Made by a program: the position numbers and the translations under genes. A DNA stretch of 64,000 bases, from NCBI RefSeq assembly GCF_031755915.1, contig NC_083383.1, positions 31,413,501 to 31,477,500 of the forward strand. The letters run 5' to 3'. This document shows positions 49,504 through 60,847 of this stretch, piece by piece. Numbering within the stretch: the first letter of the stretch is position 1; each line of letters opens with the position of its first letter. The stretch comes from Ziziphus jujuba. Lineage: Eukaryota > Streptophyta > Magnoliopsida > Rosales > Rhamnaceae. The notes under the pieces are model-generated. The model was given only the letters and a program-made list of their open reading frames with translations, was not told the DNA's origin and did no database searches.

Positions 49504-49659
49504 ATGGAAAAAACACGTATAATTTTCTTCGGAGAGGTATATACGGCACTGGAGCGGGGCCGCCTAACTCTAGGCGGCGGTGGAGGTGGTGGCGGCGCTG
49601 TGCCATATGTGAGAAGAGACTGTTGCGTTTGGGGGTCGCCAGAAGAGATTGATGCGAAG
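49504..49659 (+). CDS. Candidate short exon with poly-Gly run, function unknown
   Basis: A plus-strand frame begins MEKTRIIFFGEVYTALERGR, contains a run of eight Gly (residues 24-31), then VPYVRRDCCVWGSPEEIDAK. At GCGAAG|GTAATT there is a plausible splice donor, after which the frame becomes AT-biased. The same frame exists at 63,370 with a few changes, mostly amino-acid substitutions and a shift in the Gly run. I do not recognise the product. It could be a first exon of an unknown gene or simply a GC-richer non-coding patch. Confidence 0.25.
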
Positions 49660-49819
49660 GTAATTGTAATTAACAAACTTCCTTTTGTATATTTGTTAGA
49701 TGGATCTCAGTATATTATTATATTATTATATCATTATATTACTATATTACGTAATCTTTGTTTCTTTAGTTTTTTTTAGAGAGAGAGCATGGATCTTGTA
49801 CTCTTGGATTAGGCAGTTC

Positions 49820-50176
49820 AGATTTATAATTGGATGAATCATTAATTTATAATTTTTTTATTATTTATTTAAGAATAATGTATCAAGATTTGATTGGTTT
49901 TTATTTCTTTAACTCTTATCCATAACAAAAGTATAATAATATATTTTGATCATTTGTACTATACTATAATATCTGTGGCGATTTGTTTTTTAAAAAATCA
50001 AGTTATTATATTTCTAGAAGATTTAACTAAAGCTTATAAACAAATAAACTCCTATTTACCTCTAGCTCAACATCAAAATACACATAAAAAATAAAAGAGG
50101 AAACTTTTACAAAAATCACTGAAAAACAATTATACATAAATAAAATTAAATAATAAAATTATATGACTTTTTGGCA
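49820..50176. repeat. Left half of a repeat also found at 37,325-37,597 and 60,310-60,605
   Basis: Landmarks tataattggatga, atctgtgg(c/t)gat, tagaagattt(a)aa, taaaca(a/g)ata and acctctag(c/t)t(c/t)aaca occur in the same order in all three places. Homology ends here at tgactttttgg, where the 8.7-kb insertion begins. The other half of the repeat resumes at about 58,850. Confidence 0.65.
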
Positions 50177-50651
50177 GGGAAGCAAAAATCGGCGAGACGG
50201 TGGAAATGTCGACGACAGTTTCCGTTGTCAACGCCGTCCGACACCGACAGAGGGGGGGGGGAAGAAGTTTCTTGCACGAGTGTCATCGATCTGTCGCCGG
50301 AATCGATGGAAGTCGACGGAATCGTCCATTGTCGGTGAAGATTTCGGGTTTTGAGTGGATAAGGTGGAAAGATCGGCCGGTTGTCGACGGGAAATTGTGG
50401 AAATTTCTGGGATATATCGGCCGGACTGGTTCATACCTGTACTAATCGAAGATAATTATATTTACATATGAAATGAGATGAGAATAATGATTGGGAATGA
50501 AGAATTCATTCGATTCGGGGGGAATAAAGGAAAATTGATGCAGCAAACACAGAATCAATCCAATTAACCAAACAGCAAAAGAAAAATACAGAAAAAATAA
50601 AGAAAACTAAAAAGTTAGAAGAGCAGAGCAGAGAGAAAGAGAAATACGTAC

Positions 50652-50817
50652 GGGGTAAATCCTAGGGCTCCCATTTGCAGACGTCGACTTCGGGGATAAC
50701 CTGGACTTCGGAATGACGGCCGTTGATCTTGAGCCTTAGGTAGTGGTTGATGAGCTCTTCGTCGGTGGGCCTGAATCTAAAACCTAGAGGCATCGATTCC
50801 AGCGACGCTACTCCCAT
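50652..50817 (-). pseudogene. NAC transcription factor first exon with a nonsense codon
   Basis: The minus strand reads MGVASLESMPLGFRFRPTDE, then ELINHYLRLKINGRHSEVQV and IPEVDVCKWEP, which is NAC subdomain A and the start of B. Codon 52 is TAG (plus-strand 50,662-50,664) where the family has Trp in E-P-W-D-L-P; one base separates TAG from TGG. The exon ends with D-L-P and a donor CCCC|GTACGT. No second NAC exon is found on the minus strand below it; by 50,440 the sequence is the GC-rich element end. The preserved 5' flank (to about 51,400) suggests that promoter, 5' UTR and exon 1 were copied together. The style resembles membrane-tethered (NTL-type) NAC factors, an inference from residues only. 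Confidence 0.75.
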
Positions 50818-52055
50818 ATCTCCCCTTCACGCACGCATTCAATCGGCTGATTTTCGCTCGCTCGATTCCTTCTCCTCCGTCTGTAAAACTGTAATTTGTG
50901 TATAGTTCTCGAATTGGAGAGGGTAGCCGAGAGAAGGTAAAGGCACATAGACTCGTCAAAGTCAAATTGTTGGGGACTAAAATCCACGTGTATGAATTGA
51001 ATTGATCTTTATGAAGCCTAGTGCTACTTCTTCAATTCCACCACCCTTTAGCTAATTTTTTCTCTTTTTGTTTATGATCTTTCCTTTTTGAATACCATTA
51101 ACGATCTGTCAATTTGCTAGCAAGGCAAATAATTTTTTATTTTTTTTTTAACTCCATGTGTTATGAGTCTTGGGTGTGTGTGTTTGTGTTGATTTGTGTG
51201 TGTGTTTGGTTGGTGGTAACCGGCCGGGAGAAGAATTGAAGGGGGAAGAGATGGGGGGTTTCACAGAGAGAAGAGACGAGAAGAGAAGAGAAGAGAAGAG
51301 AGAGGCCGAAATTGGGAAATTGGTTTTTTTTTTTTTTTTGGTTGTTATTGGCTTAAAAAAAAAAATTGAATGAGAGGGTGAGAGCCGAAATTGAAGAAAT
51401 AAAACATGAATGAATGTGCCGAAATGATTGATTGTTTGATTTTTTTTTTTCAAAATATTAATCAAGTAGGATACCGAAAGTATAGGAAAAAAATTTAAAA
51501 TGAAAAAAATAATAAGTTTACAGGCTACAGCTGTGAATTCACATGCTCTGAGCCTCTGACTGAAAAAGTAAAAGTGACGGCAAGAAAAAATCATCAAAAA
51601 ATTGCAGAAACAAATAATACAATGAGAGAATTGCGGAAAGAAATAATAAAATAAAGTTATTATAGGCAAGTTGGTGCTTTCGTTTTTGTTTTTTTTAAAA
51701 ATTACATTCACGAGACAACTATAATTTTGAAGAGGTAAGGAAATGAATGTAGTATAAAAATGCGTGTATAGCACCTCAGCCATATTTTGATGTTTTGAAT
51801 CCGTCTGTTTCAGCATAAATCATAGAGAGAATAAACATAAAGCTTCAGAAAAATGAAATTGAGTGCACGCGAAGTTTTCACTGAAGTAATTAGTTTTTAA
51901 TCTTCTTTTCTTTCTTCATTCAACATTTATATTCATAAAAGGAAGAACTTTTAGGAGATCCACGTTAGAAAAAAAATCTCAATTCACAATTTCTAGATCC
52001 TCAAAAGTAAGCATTTCAATAATAAATATTGTTAAAATTGTGCTTATTATTTAAC
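50818..52055. other. NAC upstream region and AT-rich sequence
   Basis: 50,818-51,400 probably derives from the 5' UTR and promoter of the NAC gene. It has a GT-rich stretch (51,172-51,215) and a GAGAA-type purine stretch (51,268-51,302) that reads CT on the gene strand, common in plant 5' UTRs. 51,400-52,055 is AT-rich with nothing recognised. Confidence 0.4.
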
Positions 52056-54712
52056 AATTTCTAATTATTATTGTTATTATTCTTATTAATATTCTTATTA
52101 TTTATATTATTATTAATATTGTTATTATTGTTATTATTATTATAATTAATAATATTATTATTGTTATTTTTTTTTCGAATTATTATTGTTATTATAATTA
52201 TTATCGTTATTAGTATTAATGTTGTTATTATTATTATTAATATTGTTATTATGGTTATTATTCTTCTTCTTATTATTGTTATTATTATTATTATCATGTT
52301 TTCATTATTTATATTATTATTAATATTGTTATTATTTATATTATTTTTAATATTGTTATTATTGTTATTATTATCATGATTGTTATTAATATTGTTATTA
52401 TTGTTGATGTTATTATTTTTATTAATGTAGTCATTATTATTTCTATTATTAATATTATTATTAATGTTGTTATTATGGTTGTTTATTATTATTATTAATA
52501 TTATTATTATTGTTATTTTTCTTCTAATTATTATTGTTATTATATTTATTATCGTTATTAGTATTAATGTTGTTATTATTGTTATTAATATTGTTATTAT
52601 GGTTATTATTCTTCTTCTTACTATTGTTATTATTATTATTATTATCATGTTGTCATTATTTATATTATTATTAATATTGTTATTATTATCATGATTATTA
52701 TTAATGTTGTTATTGTTGTTGATGTTATTATTTTTATTAATGTAGTTATTATTATTTCTATTATTAATATTATTATTAATGTTGTTATTATTGTTGATGT
52801 TATTATTTTTATTAATGTAGTTATTATTATTTCTATTATTAATATTATTATTAATGTTGTTATTATTGTTGTTTATTATTATTATTAATATTATTATTAT
52901 TGTTATTTTTCTTCTAATTATTATTATTATTATATTTATTATCGTTATTAGTATTAATGTTGTTATTATTGTTATTAATATTGTTATTATGGTTATTATT
53001 GTTCTTCTTATTATTGTTATTATTATTATTTTTATCAAGTTGTTATTATTTATATTATTATTAACATTGTTATTATTATCATGATTCTTATTAATGTTGT
53101 TATTATTGTTGATGTTATTATTTTTATTAATGTAGTTATTATTATTTCTATTATTAATATTATTATTAATATTGCTATTATTGTTGTTTATTATTATTAT
53201 TAATATTATTATTATTGTTATTTTTCTTCTAATTATTATTACTATTATATTTATTATCGTTATTAGTATTAATGTTGTTATTATTGTTATTAATATTGTT
53301 ATTATGATTCTTCTTCTTCTTCTTCTTATTGTTATTATTATTATTATTATCAAGTTGTTATTATTTATATTATTATTATTATTGTTATTATTATCATGAT
53401 TATTATTAATGTTGTTATTATTGTTGATGTTATTATTTTTACTAATATAGTTATTATTATTTCTATTATTAATATTATTATTAATGTTGTTATTATTGTT
53501 GTTTATTATTATTATTAATATTATTATTATTGTTATTTTTCTTCTAATTATTATTATTATTATATTTATTATCGTTATTAGTATTAATGTTATTATTATT
53601 GTTATTATGGTTATTATTCTTCTTCTTACTATTGTTATTATTATTATTATTATCATGTTGTCATTATTTATATTATTATTAATATTGTTATTATTATCAT
53701 GATTATTATTAATGTTGTTATTGTTGTTGATGTTATTATTTTTATTAATGTAGTTATTATTATTTCTATTATTAATATTATTATTAATGTTGTTATTATT
53801 GTTGTTTATTATTATTATTAATATTATTATTGTTATTTTTCTTCTAATTATTATTACTATTATATTTATTATCGTTATTAGTATTAATGTTGTTATTATT
53901 GTTATTAATATTGTTATTATGATTATTATTCTTCTTCTTCTTATTGTTATTATTATTATTATTATTATCAAGTTGTTATTATTTATATTATTATTAATAT
54001 TGTTATTATTATCATGATTATTATTAATGTTGTTATTATTGTTGATTTATTATTTTTATTAATGTAGTTATTATTATTTCTATTATTAATATTATTATTA
54101 ATGTTGTTATTATTGTTGTTTATTATTATTATTAATATTATTATTATTGTTATTTTTCTTCTAATTATTATTATTATTATATTTATTATCGTTATTAGTA
54201 TTAATGTTGTTATTATTGTTATTAATATTGTTGTTATGGTTATTATTGTTCTTCTTATTATTGTTATTATTATTATTTTTATCAAGTTGTTATTATTTAT
54301 ATTATTATTAATATTGTTAGTATTATCATGATTGTTATTGATGTTGTTATTATTGTTGATGTTATTATTTTTATTAATGTAGTTATTATTATTTCTGTTA
54401 TTAATATTATTATTAATGTTGTTATTATTGTTGTTTATTATTATTATTAATACTATTATTATTGTAATTCTTCTTCTAATTATTATTGTTATTATACTTG
54501 TTATCGTTATTATTATTAATGTTGTTATTATTATTATTAATATTGTTATTATTATTGTTTATTAATATTGTTATTATTGTTATTCTTATTATTATTGAAA
54601 TTATTATTACTTTTATTATTTTTTTACTTGTTATTATTATTATTATTTTTCTTATTCTTATTGTTCTTCTTAATATTATTATTAATTTAATAATTATGTA
54701 TGATTATTAAAA
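52056..54712. repeat. TTA/ATT triplet array with a higher-order unit of about 315 bp
   Basis: About 2.65 kb consists almost wholly of TTA, ATT and GTT triplets with rare variants. The variant block tttttcttctaatta recurs near 52,516, 52,906, 53,219, 53,536, 53,836, 54,150 and 54,466, with a related block near 52,166. Spacings are about 350, 390, 313, 317, 300, 314 and 316 bp. Each unit also carries single copies of tcatgatt, tgttgatgttat and atttattatcgttattagtatt. Spacing changes keep multiples of three, which leaves the minus strand open for 636 codons of Ile and Asn (52,061-53,971). I regard that frame as a by-product of the repeat, not a gene. Confidence 0.9.
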
Positions 54713-54718
54713 GGAAAA

Positions 54719-57700
54719 ATGGAAAGTAGTAGCGGAAAAGCAGATCCAGCTTGGTCACATTGTATTCCAATTGAAGGTAACAAGTATGGTACAATTTGCA
54801 AATATTGTAACCATAAAATGCAAAGTGGTGGAATAACAAGATCAAAGTATCATTTAGCACATTCTGATCCAAAAAGTAATGTCAAAAAGTACCCCAATGT
54901 ACCTCCAGAAGTGAAGAAAGAGATTTACCATTATTTGAGGAAGAAAGAACATGCAAAATTGAAAAAAAAGACAATGGAGGAAGACATTCGTAATGAATTA
55001 CGGGGTAACTTAGCTCCATCTCGGAGTAATTATGATGATTGTGACGATGATGATGATGATAATGATGATATATGTATATATCCAGTAGATATGCATCCTG
55101 ATGAAAGAGACTCATATAAAGCTACAGTCCGTGCATCTAAACAAGATAGATGGGAGGAAGAACAAGGAAGGAACTTTATTAACCCTAGAGGTCAAGGATC
55201 AGGATCTTCCCGAGAGGGTGGTAGTCAACCATGTGCTCAATTTCGTCGTGCAACAAGTGTGAGGGAGCCCATTCGTAGACAACAATCTCAACAATTTTCT
55301 CCAGTTGCACTTGCACCTTCATTGTATAAGTCATCCGGTGCAAACAAAAAAATATAAAAGATGTGTTGACAAAAGGTGATATGAAAAACACATTGGGAAG
55401 ACTAGTAGCAAAGTTCTTTATTTATGATAATGTCCCACCTGCAAAGGCAAAATCGCACCATTTCAAAAACATGATCGTTGGTGCTCAACAATCAGGTATG
55501 AGAGTTCAAATTCCATCTCCATATGAAATTAAGAAAAAATATCTAGACATGGAATATAAAGAGATGCAACAGCATATTGAAAAGTTTAAAGAAAGCTGGA
55601 AGACATATGGTTGTACAATTATATGCGATGGATGGACAGGACCAACTAAGCTGTCCATATTGAATTTTATGGTCTATTGCAAAGGGTCATCAGTATTTCT
55701 TAAGTCAGTTGATGCCTCAGATAAAATAAAAAACTATAAGTATATATACAAACTTTTGGAGAATGTTATCAATGAAGTGGGCAAGAACAATGTTGTGCAG
55801 GTAGTCGCGGATAACGGTTCTGCATTCGTAAAGGCTGGTAAGAAATTGATGACACAGTACAACTTGTATTGGACACCATGTGCTGCGTATTGTATTGATC
55901 TTATATTTGAGGATATTGGAAAGCATGAAAGTATTGCAAGGATCATTCAGCGTACAAGAATGATAACCAATTATATTTATAATCATAATTGGTTACTTTC
56001 TTTAATGCGAGATATATGCAAAGGAGACATCGCTCGACCAAGAGCAACAAGGTTTGCAACAAACCATATTGCTTTAAATAGTCTCCATAAAAAGAAAGCT
56101 TCTCTAAAACAAGTCTTTACAAGCGATGCATGGGCTGAGCATCAATTGAGTTGAACAAAAGCAGGTAAAGAAGTGGAGAAACTTGTCCTTGATAATCATT
56201 TTTGGGATTCTATTATTCACGTTGTTAATTTGTATGGGCCATTATATAATATTTTGCGAATTGTTGATGCTGCGTTCATACCTACGATGCCAATATTATA
56301 TGATTGTTTTCAAAAAATGAGATATGCAATCAATAACCAAAGAGGAATTCAGTGGGTGATGGGCATCATAAATGCTCGATGGGACAATACACTTTCTCAT
56401 CCTCTCCATATGGCTGGTAATTTTATGTCAATTACTTATTATTAATTAGTATTTTGTCTTATAATTTATATATTAGATTTAATTTTTATTATTATTTTGT
56501 AGCATACTTTCTGAATCCACGGTTCCAGTATAAAAAAAGAATTGGCACTGATTCAGATCTTGTACAAGCTGTTCATGCTGTCTTTGCAGCATTATATCCA
56601 AATTCAGATCGTATATCTTAATTTGGAAATGAAGTAAGATTTTGTTTATTATTATTTTTTAACTAACATAGTAATAACATTTTTTATAAATTTTTTCATT
56701 TTTACATATAGATAATATGCTTTAGAGAAGGAGCTTTTTACGCTTCAATAGAATGAATTCGGTAAGGGTAGAATACGCCCTATGGTCGATCGAAGGTCCT
56801 GTGCCACTTGAACTCAAATCTATCTTACCTTCAATCCATCTTTGTCCAGCCAGCTTATAACTAAATGTTAGACCGGGCTGACACAACCGAATGCACGAAA
56901 AGGGTTTGGTGATCGTGTAGCAATTGCCGCCCGGGCAGAAATGATACCTGGTATGTGCATTTCAATTACTTGTTATAAAAAAATGTGCTTAATATAAAAA
57001 TTTTTATTAATAATTAAATTTTTTTAAAATTTAATATATTTTGATTTATAATGTTGAAATATACAGCTGAATGGTGGACAATGTATGGTAATAGCACCCC
57101 AACACTCAAAAAATTGGCAATGCGTATTTTGTCACAAACTGTATCATCATCCGCATACGAGCGTAATTGGAGCACCTTCGCTTTAATACACACAAAACAA
57201 CGAAATAGACTCGCATATGAAAAACTTCAGAAATTGGTTTTTTGCTACTATAATATGAAATTGCGGATACGTGATATGGAATTAACAAATCAACCGCAAT
57301 TAGATTATGATTATTTGGATCTTCTTGAAATTGGAGCTGACCCTGATGAAGATGAAGATAATCTTATTATCCAATGGGTTAAGAATTCACACTTAGATGA
57401 TGATGAAGGCAAACCAGATCCTCGAGTCGCAATGCATGCTTCACAATTAGGGATAAATGTTGAGAATGTTATTGCTGAAGAAGTTATGAGCAGTGATAGT
57501 GGAGGAAATTATTCGTTTGAAGTAGTGACAAGGCCTTTAACTAGACGATTTAGTCCTCGTGTAGAAACATTTGGTGGTGGTTATTCTCAACGAAAATGAA
57601 TATGAGGATGAAGTTAATGATGATGTTGTTGATCTTGATGATGATGATGATGATGATGACGACGACGACGATGACGGTGGCGGTGGTGGTGGTGGTGGCA

Positions 57701-58269
57701 ATAGAGGAGGAGGATATAATATAGGTGGAGGTAGGAGTGGAACATACTATCGAGAACCAAGCCAACAACCATTAAGCCCATTTATTTGTGAAGATCAATA
57801 TACACATGCAACACAGGATTTTGATCATGGAGCTCGAACAGCAGGCACTGGTTCAAGAAGGCATTATGGCACTTCGATGATGAATCAACATGATGAAGAT
57901 TATCTTTCTAACTCTTTGGATGCAATGAGTTTAAATACAAAAGTTAATTCTCAATCTGGAAATTCTGAGATTCCAATTGTGTATCCAATTGGTCAAATGA
58001 GCTCACATAATCCTCACAGAGATTACGATGTTGATATCTTCAATCATCCCATGTCTCAAAATGAATGTTACACTCCTCATTGGATAAATCCACACTATCC
58101 TCCAGTTGGACAATTGGTTGGGATTGATAGAGAAAGATATACTTGGCACATCTACAATTACATGGAAAATTTCTCTAATATGATGAGTTGGAATGCCTAT
58201 TGCTATACACGTGAAACATCAAGATATGATCATCAATTTGAAGAACCAAGGAATTCTTTTTGGTATTAA
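54719..58269 (+). pseudogene. hAT-superfamily transposase (BED finger, DUF659, dimerisation domain), disabled
   Basis: Pieces in order: 54,719-55,357, MESSSGKADPAW then a BED-type zinc finger (CKYC, then H-L-A-H at residues 27-48) and an Asp-rich linker. At 55,346-55,352 a seven-A run shifts the frame; removing one A joins it to 55,357-56,416, which holds the DUF659 region (CDGWTGPTKLSILNFMVYCK, VVADNGSAFVKAGKK, TPCAAYCIDLIFEDIGK). A TGA lies at 56,152-56,154. A donor at 56,416|GT joins 56,503-56,633 (FLNPRFQY), which has a stop at 56,618-56,620. The next block starts at 56,712 and decays after CFREGAFYASIE. From 57,055 comes the C-terminal dimerisation domain (WWTMYGNSTPTLKKLAMRIL, SSSAYERNWS). 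An acidic, Gly-rich tail in another frame runs to 58,269. Intact proteins of this type cut and paste hAT elements; this one needs several repairs. Confidence 0.85.
57640..57700 (+). repeat. GAT/GAC then GGT/GGC triplet runs in the transposase tail
   Basis: Consecutive Asp codons (13 or more) are followed by consecutive Gly codons in the tail of the transposase. They are triplet expansions within a coding frame, of different composition from the TTA array upstream. Confidence 0.85.
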
Positions 58270-58306
58270 TAATGTATTAGGGATTATATTTGAGAATTTC
58301 TTGTAT

Positions 58307-58844
58307 CTTACTATTATCTGTTAAATTTTCTATATTTTGGTGTGAATTAACTTTATATTTTATTCACTTATAAATAATTTGTTATATTTATAGAATATTT
58401 TATGATTATTGTATTCTAATTATTGTATTCTTATATAATTTTATTATATTAATTATCTCATATATAAAAAATTGTATTCTAAATTAAAAATTTACAGTTT
58501 CTGTAACTTTACCGATATTTCCATCGATATCGACATTTCTATCGATATTTCCGTAAAATCATACCCTCGACATTTCCATCGACATCGATATTTTCTTCAC
58601 TGCTTACTATTATCTGTTAAATTTTCTATATTTTGGTGTGAATTAACTTTATATTTTATTCACTTATAAATAATTTGTTATATTTGTAGAATATTTTATG
58701 ATTATTGTATTCTAATTATTGTATTCTTATATAATTTTATTATATTAATTATCTCATATATAAAAAATTGTATTCTAAATTAAAAATTTACAGTTTTCGT
58801 AACTTTACCGATATTTCCATCGATATCGACATTTCTATCGATAT
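58307..58844. repeat. Direct duplication of a 242-bp hAT 3'-end block
   Basis: 58,307-58,548 and 58,603-58,844 are almost identical. Each ends in a cluster of atcgatat-type words (ccgatatttccatcgatatc and so on). Between them, 58,549-58,602 holds further such words. These are the likely subterminal repeats of the hAT element, and the duplication doubled the right end. Confidence 0.85.
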
Positions 58845-58849
58845 CTTCA

Positions 58850-59460
58850 ATCATCCCATGTCGGATGGTTTAGGCTTTAAGTGAGGGATTGTAAAATTTT
58901 AAGTTGTAGGCGTTTCATCAGCAGCCGAAAGATAAAAAAGAAAATAAAAAATCGAATGCCTTTTAAGCAATTTTCATGAGTACCTATACAAATTCTATTC
59001 CAAAACATCTGTCTCACATTTTTCTCATCGCACGTAACTATTAAAATCAAGTTGTGAATCGAGTTTCCGAAGCTTTCAACAACTCTGACAAGTTTATAAT
59101 TAATCAACATCCCTATCCCTCTTTATGGGCAACACAAAGAACATCAATCGGGCAAGAATATTGGAGGAAAGCAGATTAGCTAGACGGATTGTTAGTATCA
59201 ACAAAAAATAGACGGATTATTATCCTGAGAGAAGTTTATAACTGGATAAACAAGCTCATCCGATATTTACCAAAAAAAAAGATGCTTATCTGATGGACTT
59301 ACTGGACTAGATTTTTTAGACTTTTAATTACTCTTTGGAAATGTATTATTATTTTTTTTAAAAAAATAATAGTATAAAAATGTGGCCCATAGAAATCAAA
59401 TTCCCTTTTCAAAGTGGAAAATTGTAGGTCCATGAAAATCAAATTCCCCAAAAACATTTA
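58850..59460. other. Right half of the interrupted repeat, and flanking sequence
   Basis: 58,850-58,985 matches 37,600-37,740 and 60,607-60,730 (catgt(c/t)ggatggt, aagttgt(a)g..cgtttcatcagcagc, ttttaagcaattttcatg). 58,986-59,460 is AT-rich and unassigned. Confidence 0.6.
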
Positions 59461-59930
59461 TTTGTACATCACTATTTTAATTTTTGGCCTTTTTGACAAG
59501 TGATTTTGAAAAGAAAAACCTTGTAAATCAAGTGAATTAATGAGGGTTTCGAGAGAAAATGTTATTTCCAAGTAATTTCTTAAATTTGTAAATCTTAAAT
59601 TCCTACTTCCTATTTAATCATTTATTTGTTTAGTTATTTGATCAATTATTTATTTATTCACTTAATTGTTTACTTATATATTTGCATAATCTAATTTATT
59701 TATTTATTTTTTTAATTATTTCTTTTGCTTATATAGTAATCTTATTAGTAATTAGTCAAGTACCACTTATTGAGATGATTAGCATTTTATTTTTTTATTA
59801 TTATTTTTTGTTTTTAAATTCGTTCCTTAGGTCCAAGTGACAAGTGGATTTTGATCCTCTAGGGTGCAAGCTCATTGTTGTTTTCTTCCGTTGCTGTATC
59901 CGAATTAGAATATTCTACCTTCTCATCTTT

Positions 59931-59964
<34 letters not shown>

Positions 59965-60800
59965 TTTTGCAATCATGCTACCTTTGTTCTTAAAATAAAT
60001 TCTTAGTATGCTTTGGTACTAAATTTTGGGTGTGGAATATTTGTAATTATTACTTTTTTTGTTTTATTAATTATTAATTTTGTACCTGGCTCTTTTATTT
60101 GTAGAGTACTGGAACTTTATGAAAAATTTATATAGTAAGATGGGAAGAATAAAACGGTTATATTGTTGAAATACGTTTTTTTGTACAAAAATTTCTAGGT
60201 AAGTCTAACCCTTAGGAAGATACTATTGAATTTCCAATAAAAACTAGCAATAGGGTTTCTCCAAGATAGGGTTAGCCTAGAGTTCCTGTAGGGGTCTGAG
60301 AGGGTTTTAATATTTAAGATGTATAATTGGATGACATCAATAATTCATAATTTTTTGTTTGTGACTACTTGTACCATTATAACATCTGTGGTGATATTTA
60401 GAAAAAAAAAAGTAATTAAGTTATTAATATTTTTTAGAAGATTTTAACTAAAATTTATAAACAAATATATTCATATAAACCTCTAGTTTAACAGCAAAAT
60501 ACCCAAAAAAAAATAAAAAAGGAATTTTTTGCAAAAGCCATTAAAATAAATTTATTCAAAAAAAAAAAAATCAAATAATCAATTATATGACTCTTTGGTA
60601 TAATCTCATGTTGGATGGTATTATGCTTTCAAATGTTCTTTGACTTTAAGTTGTGGACGTTTTATCAGCAGTTGAACAGATAAATAATTAAAAAAAAATT
60701 AAATGCATTTTAAGCAATTTTCATGCATGACATGATCATCCAAGCTAAAATAGTATTGTTAAAATTCTGTTGGGATTCAAAATAAAAATATACAACAAAT

Positions 60801-60847
<47 letters not shown>

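Larger units (their letters stand above)
48217..50139. repeat. Segmental duplication copy 1, right part (matches 62,066-64,000)
   Basis: Nearly identical to the end of the window, including a LEA_2 gene and the divergent Gly-rich open frame. In the second copy this part directly follows the equivalent of 39,063. The match runs to the window edge, so the true extent is unknown. Confidence 0.9.
50177..58849 (+). mobile_element. 8.7-kb hAT-related insertion with NAC fragment and triplet array
   Basis: The limits come from comparison with the uninterrupted repeat at 37,325-37,740 and 60,310-60,730: homology stops near 50,176 and resumes near 58,850 (catgt(c/t)ggatgg). Inside are a hAT transposase, a NAC first exon and a long triplet array. 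The 12-mer TGGAAATGTCGA at 50,201-50,212 recurs inverted at 58,567-58,578. Both ends are rich in ATCGAT/GTCGA-containing words, as expected of hAT subterminal repeats. Classical terminal inverted repeats and an 8-bp target duplication were not found; the right end looks rearranged. The alternative is several independent insertions at one site. Confidence 0.5.

Noticed and set aside
51148..51816. A 222-codon minus-strand frame upstream of the NAC exon
   Set aside because: It is Phe/Ser/Lys-rich, crosses T and A runs, and overlaps the likely NAC 5' flank; no domain is visible.
52061..53971. The longest open frame in the window (636 codons) as a protein-coding gene
   Set aside because: It is composed almost only of Ile and Asn, mirrors the triplet repeat, and has multiple equally open frames on the other strand.
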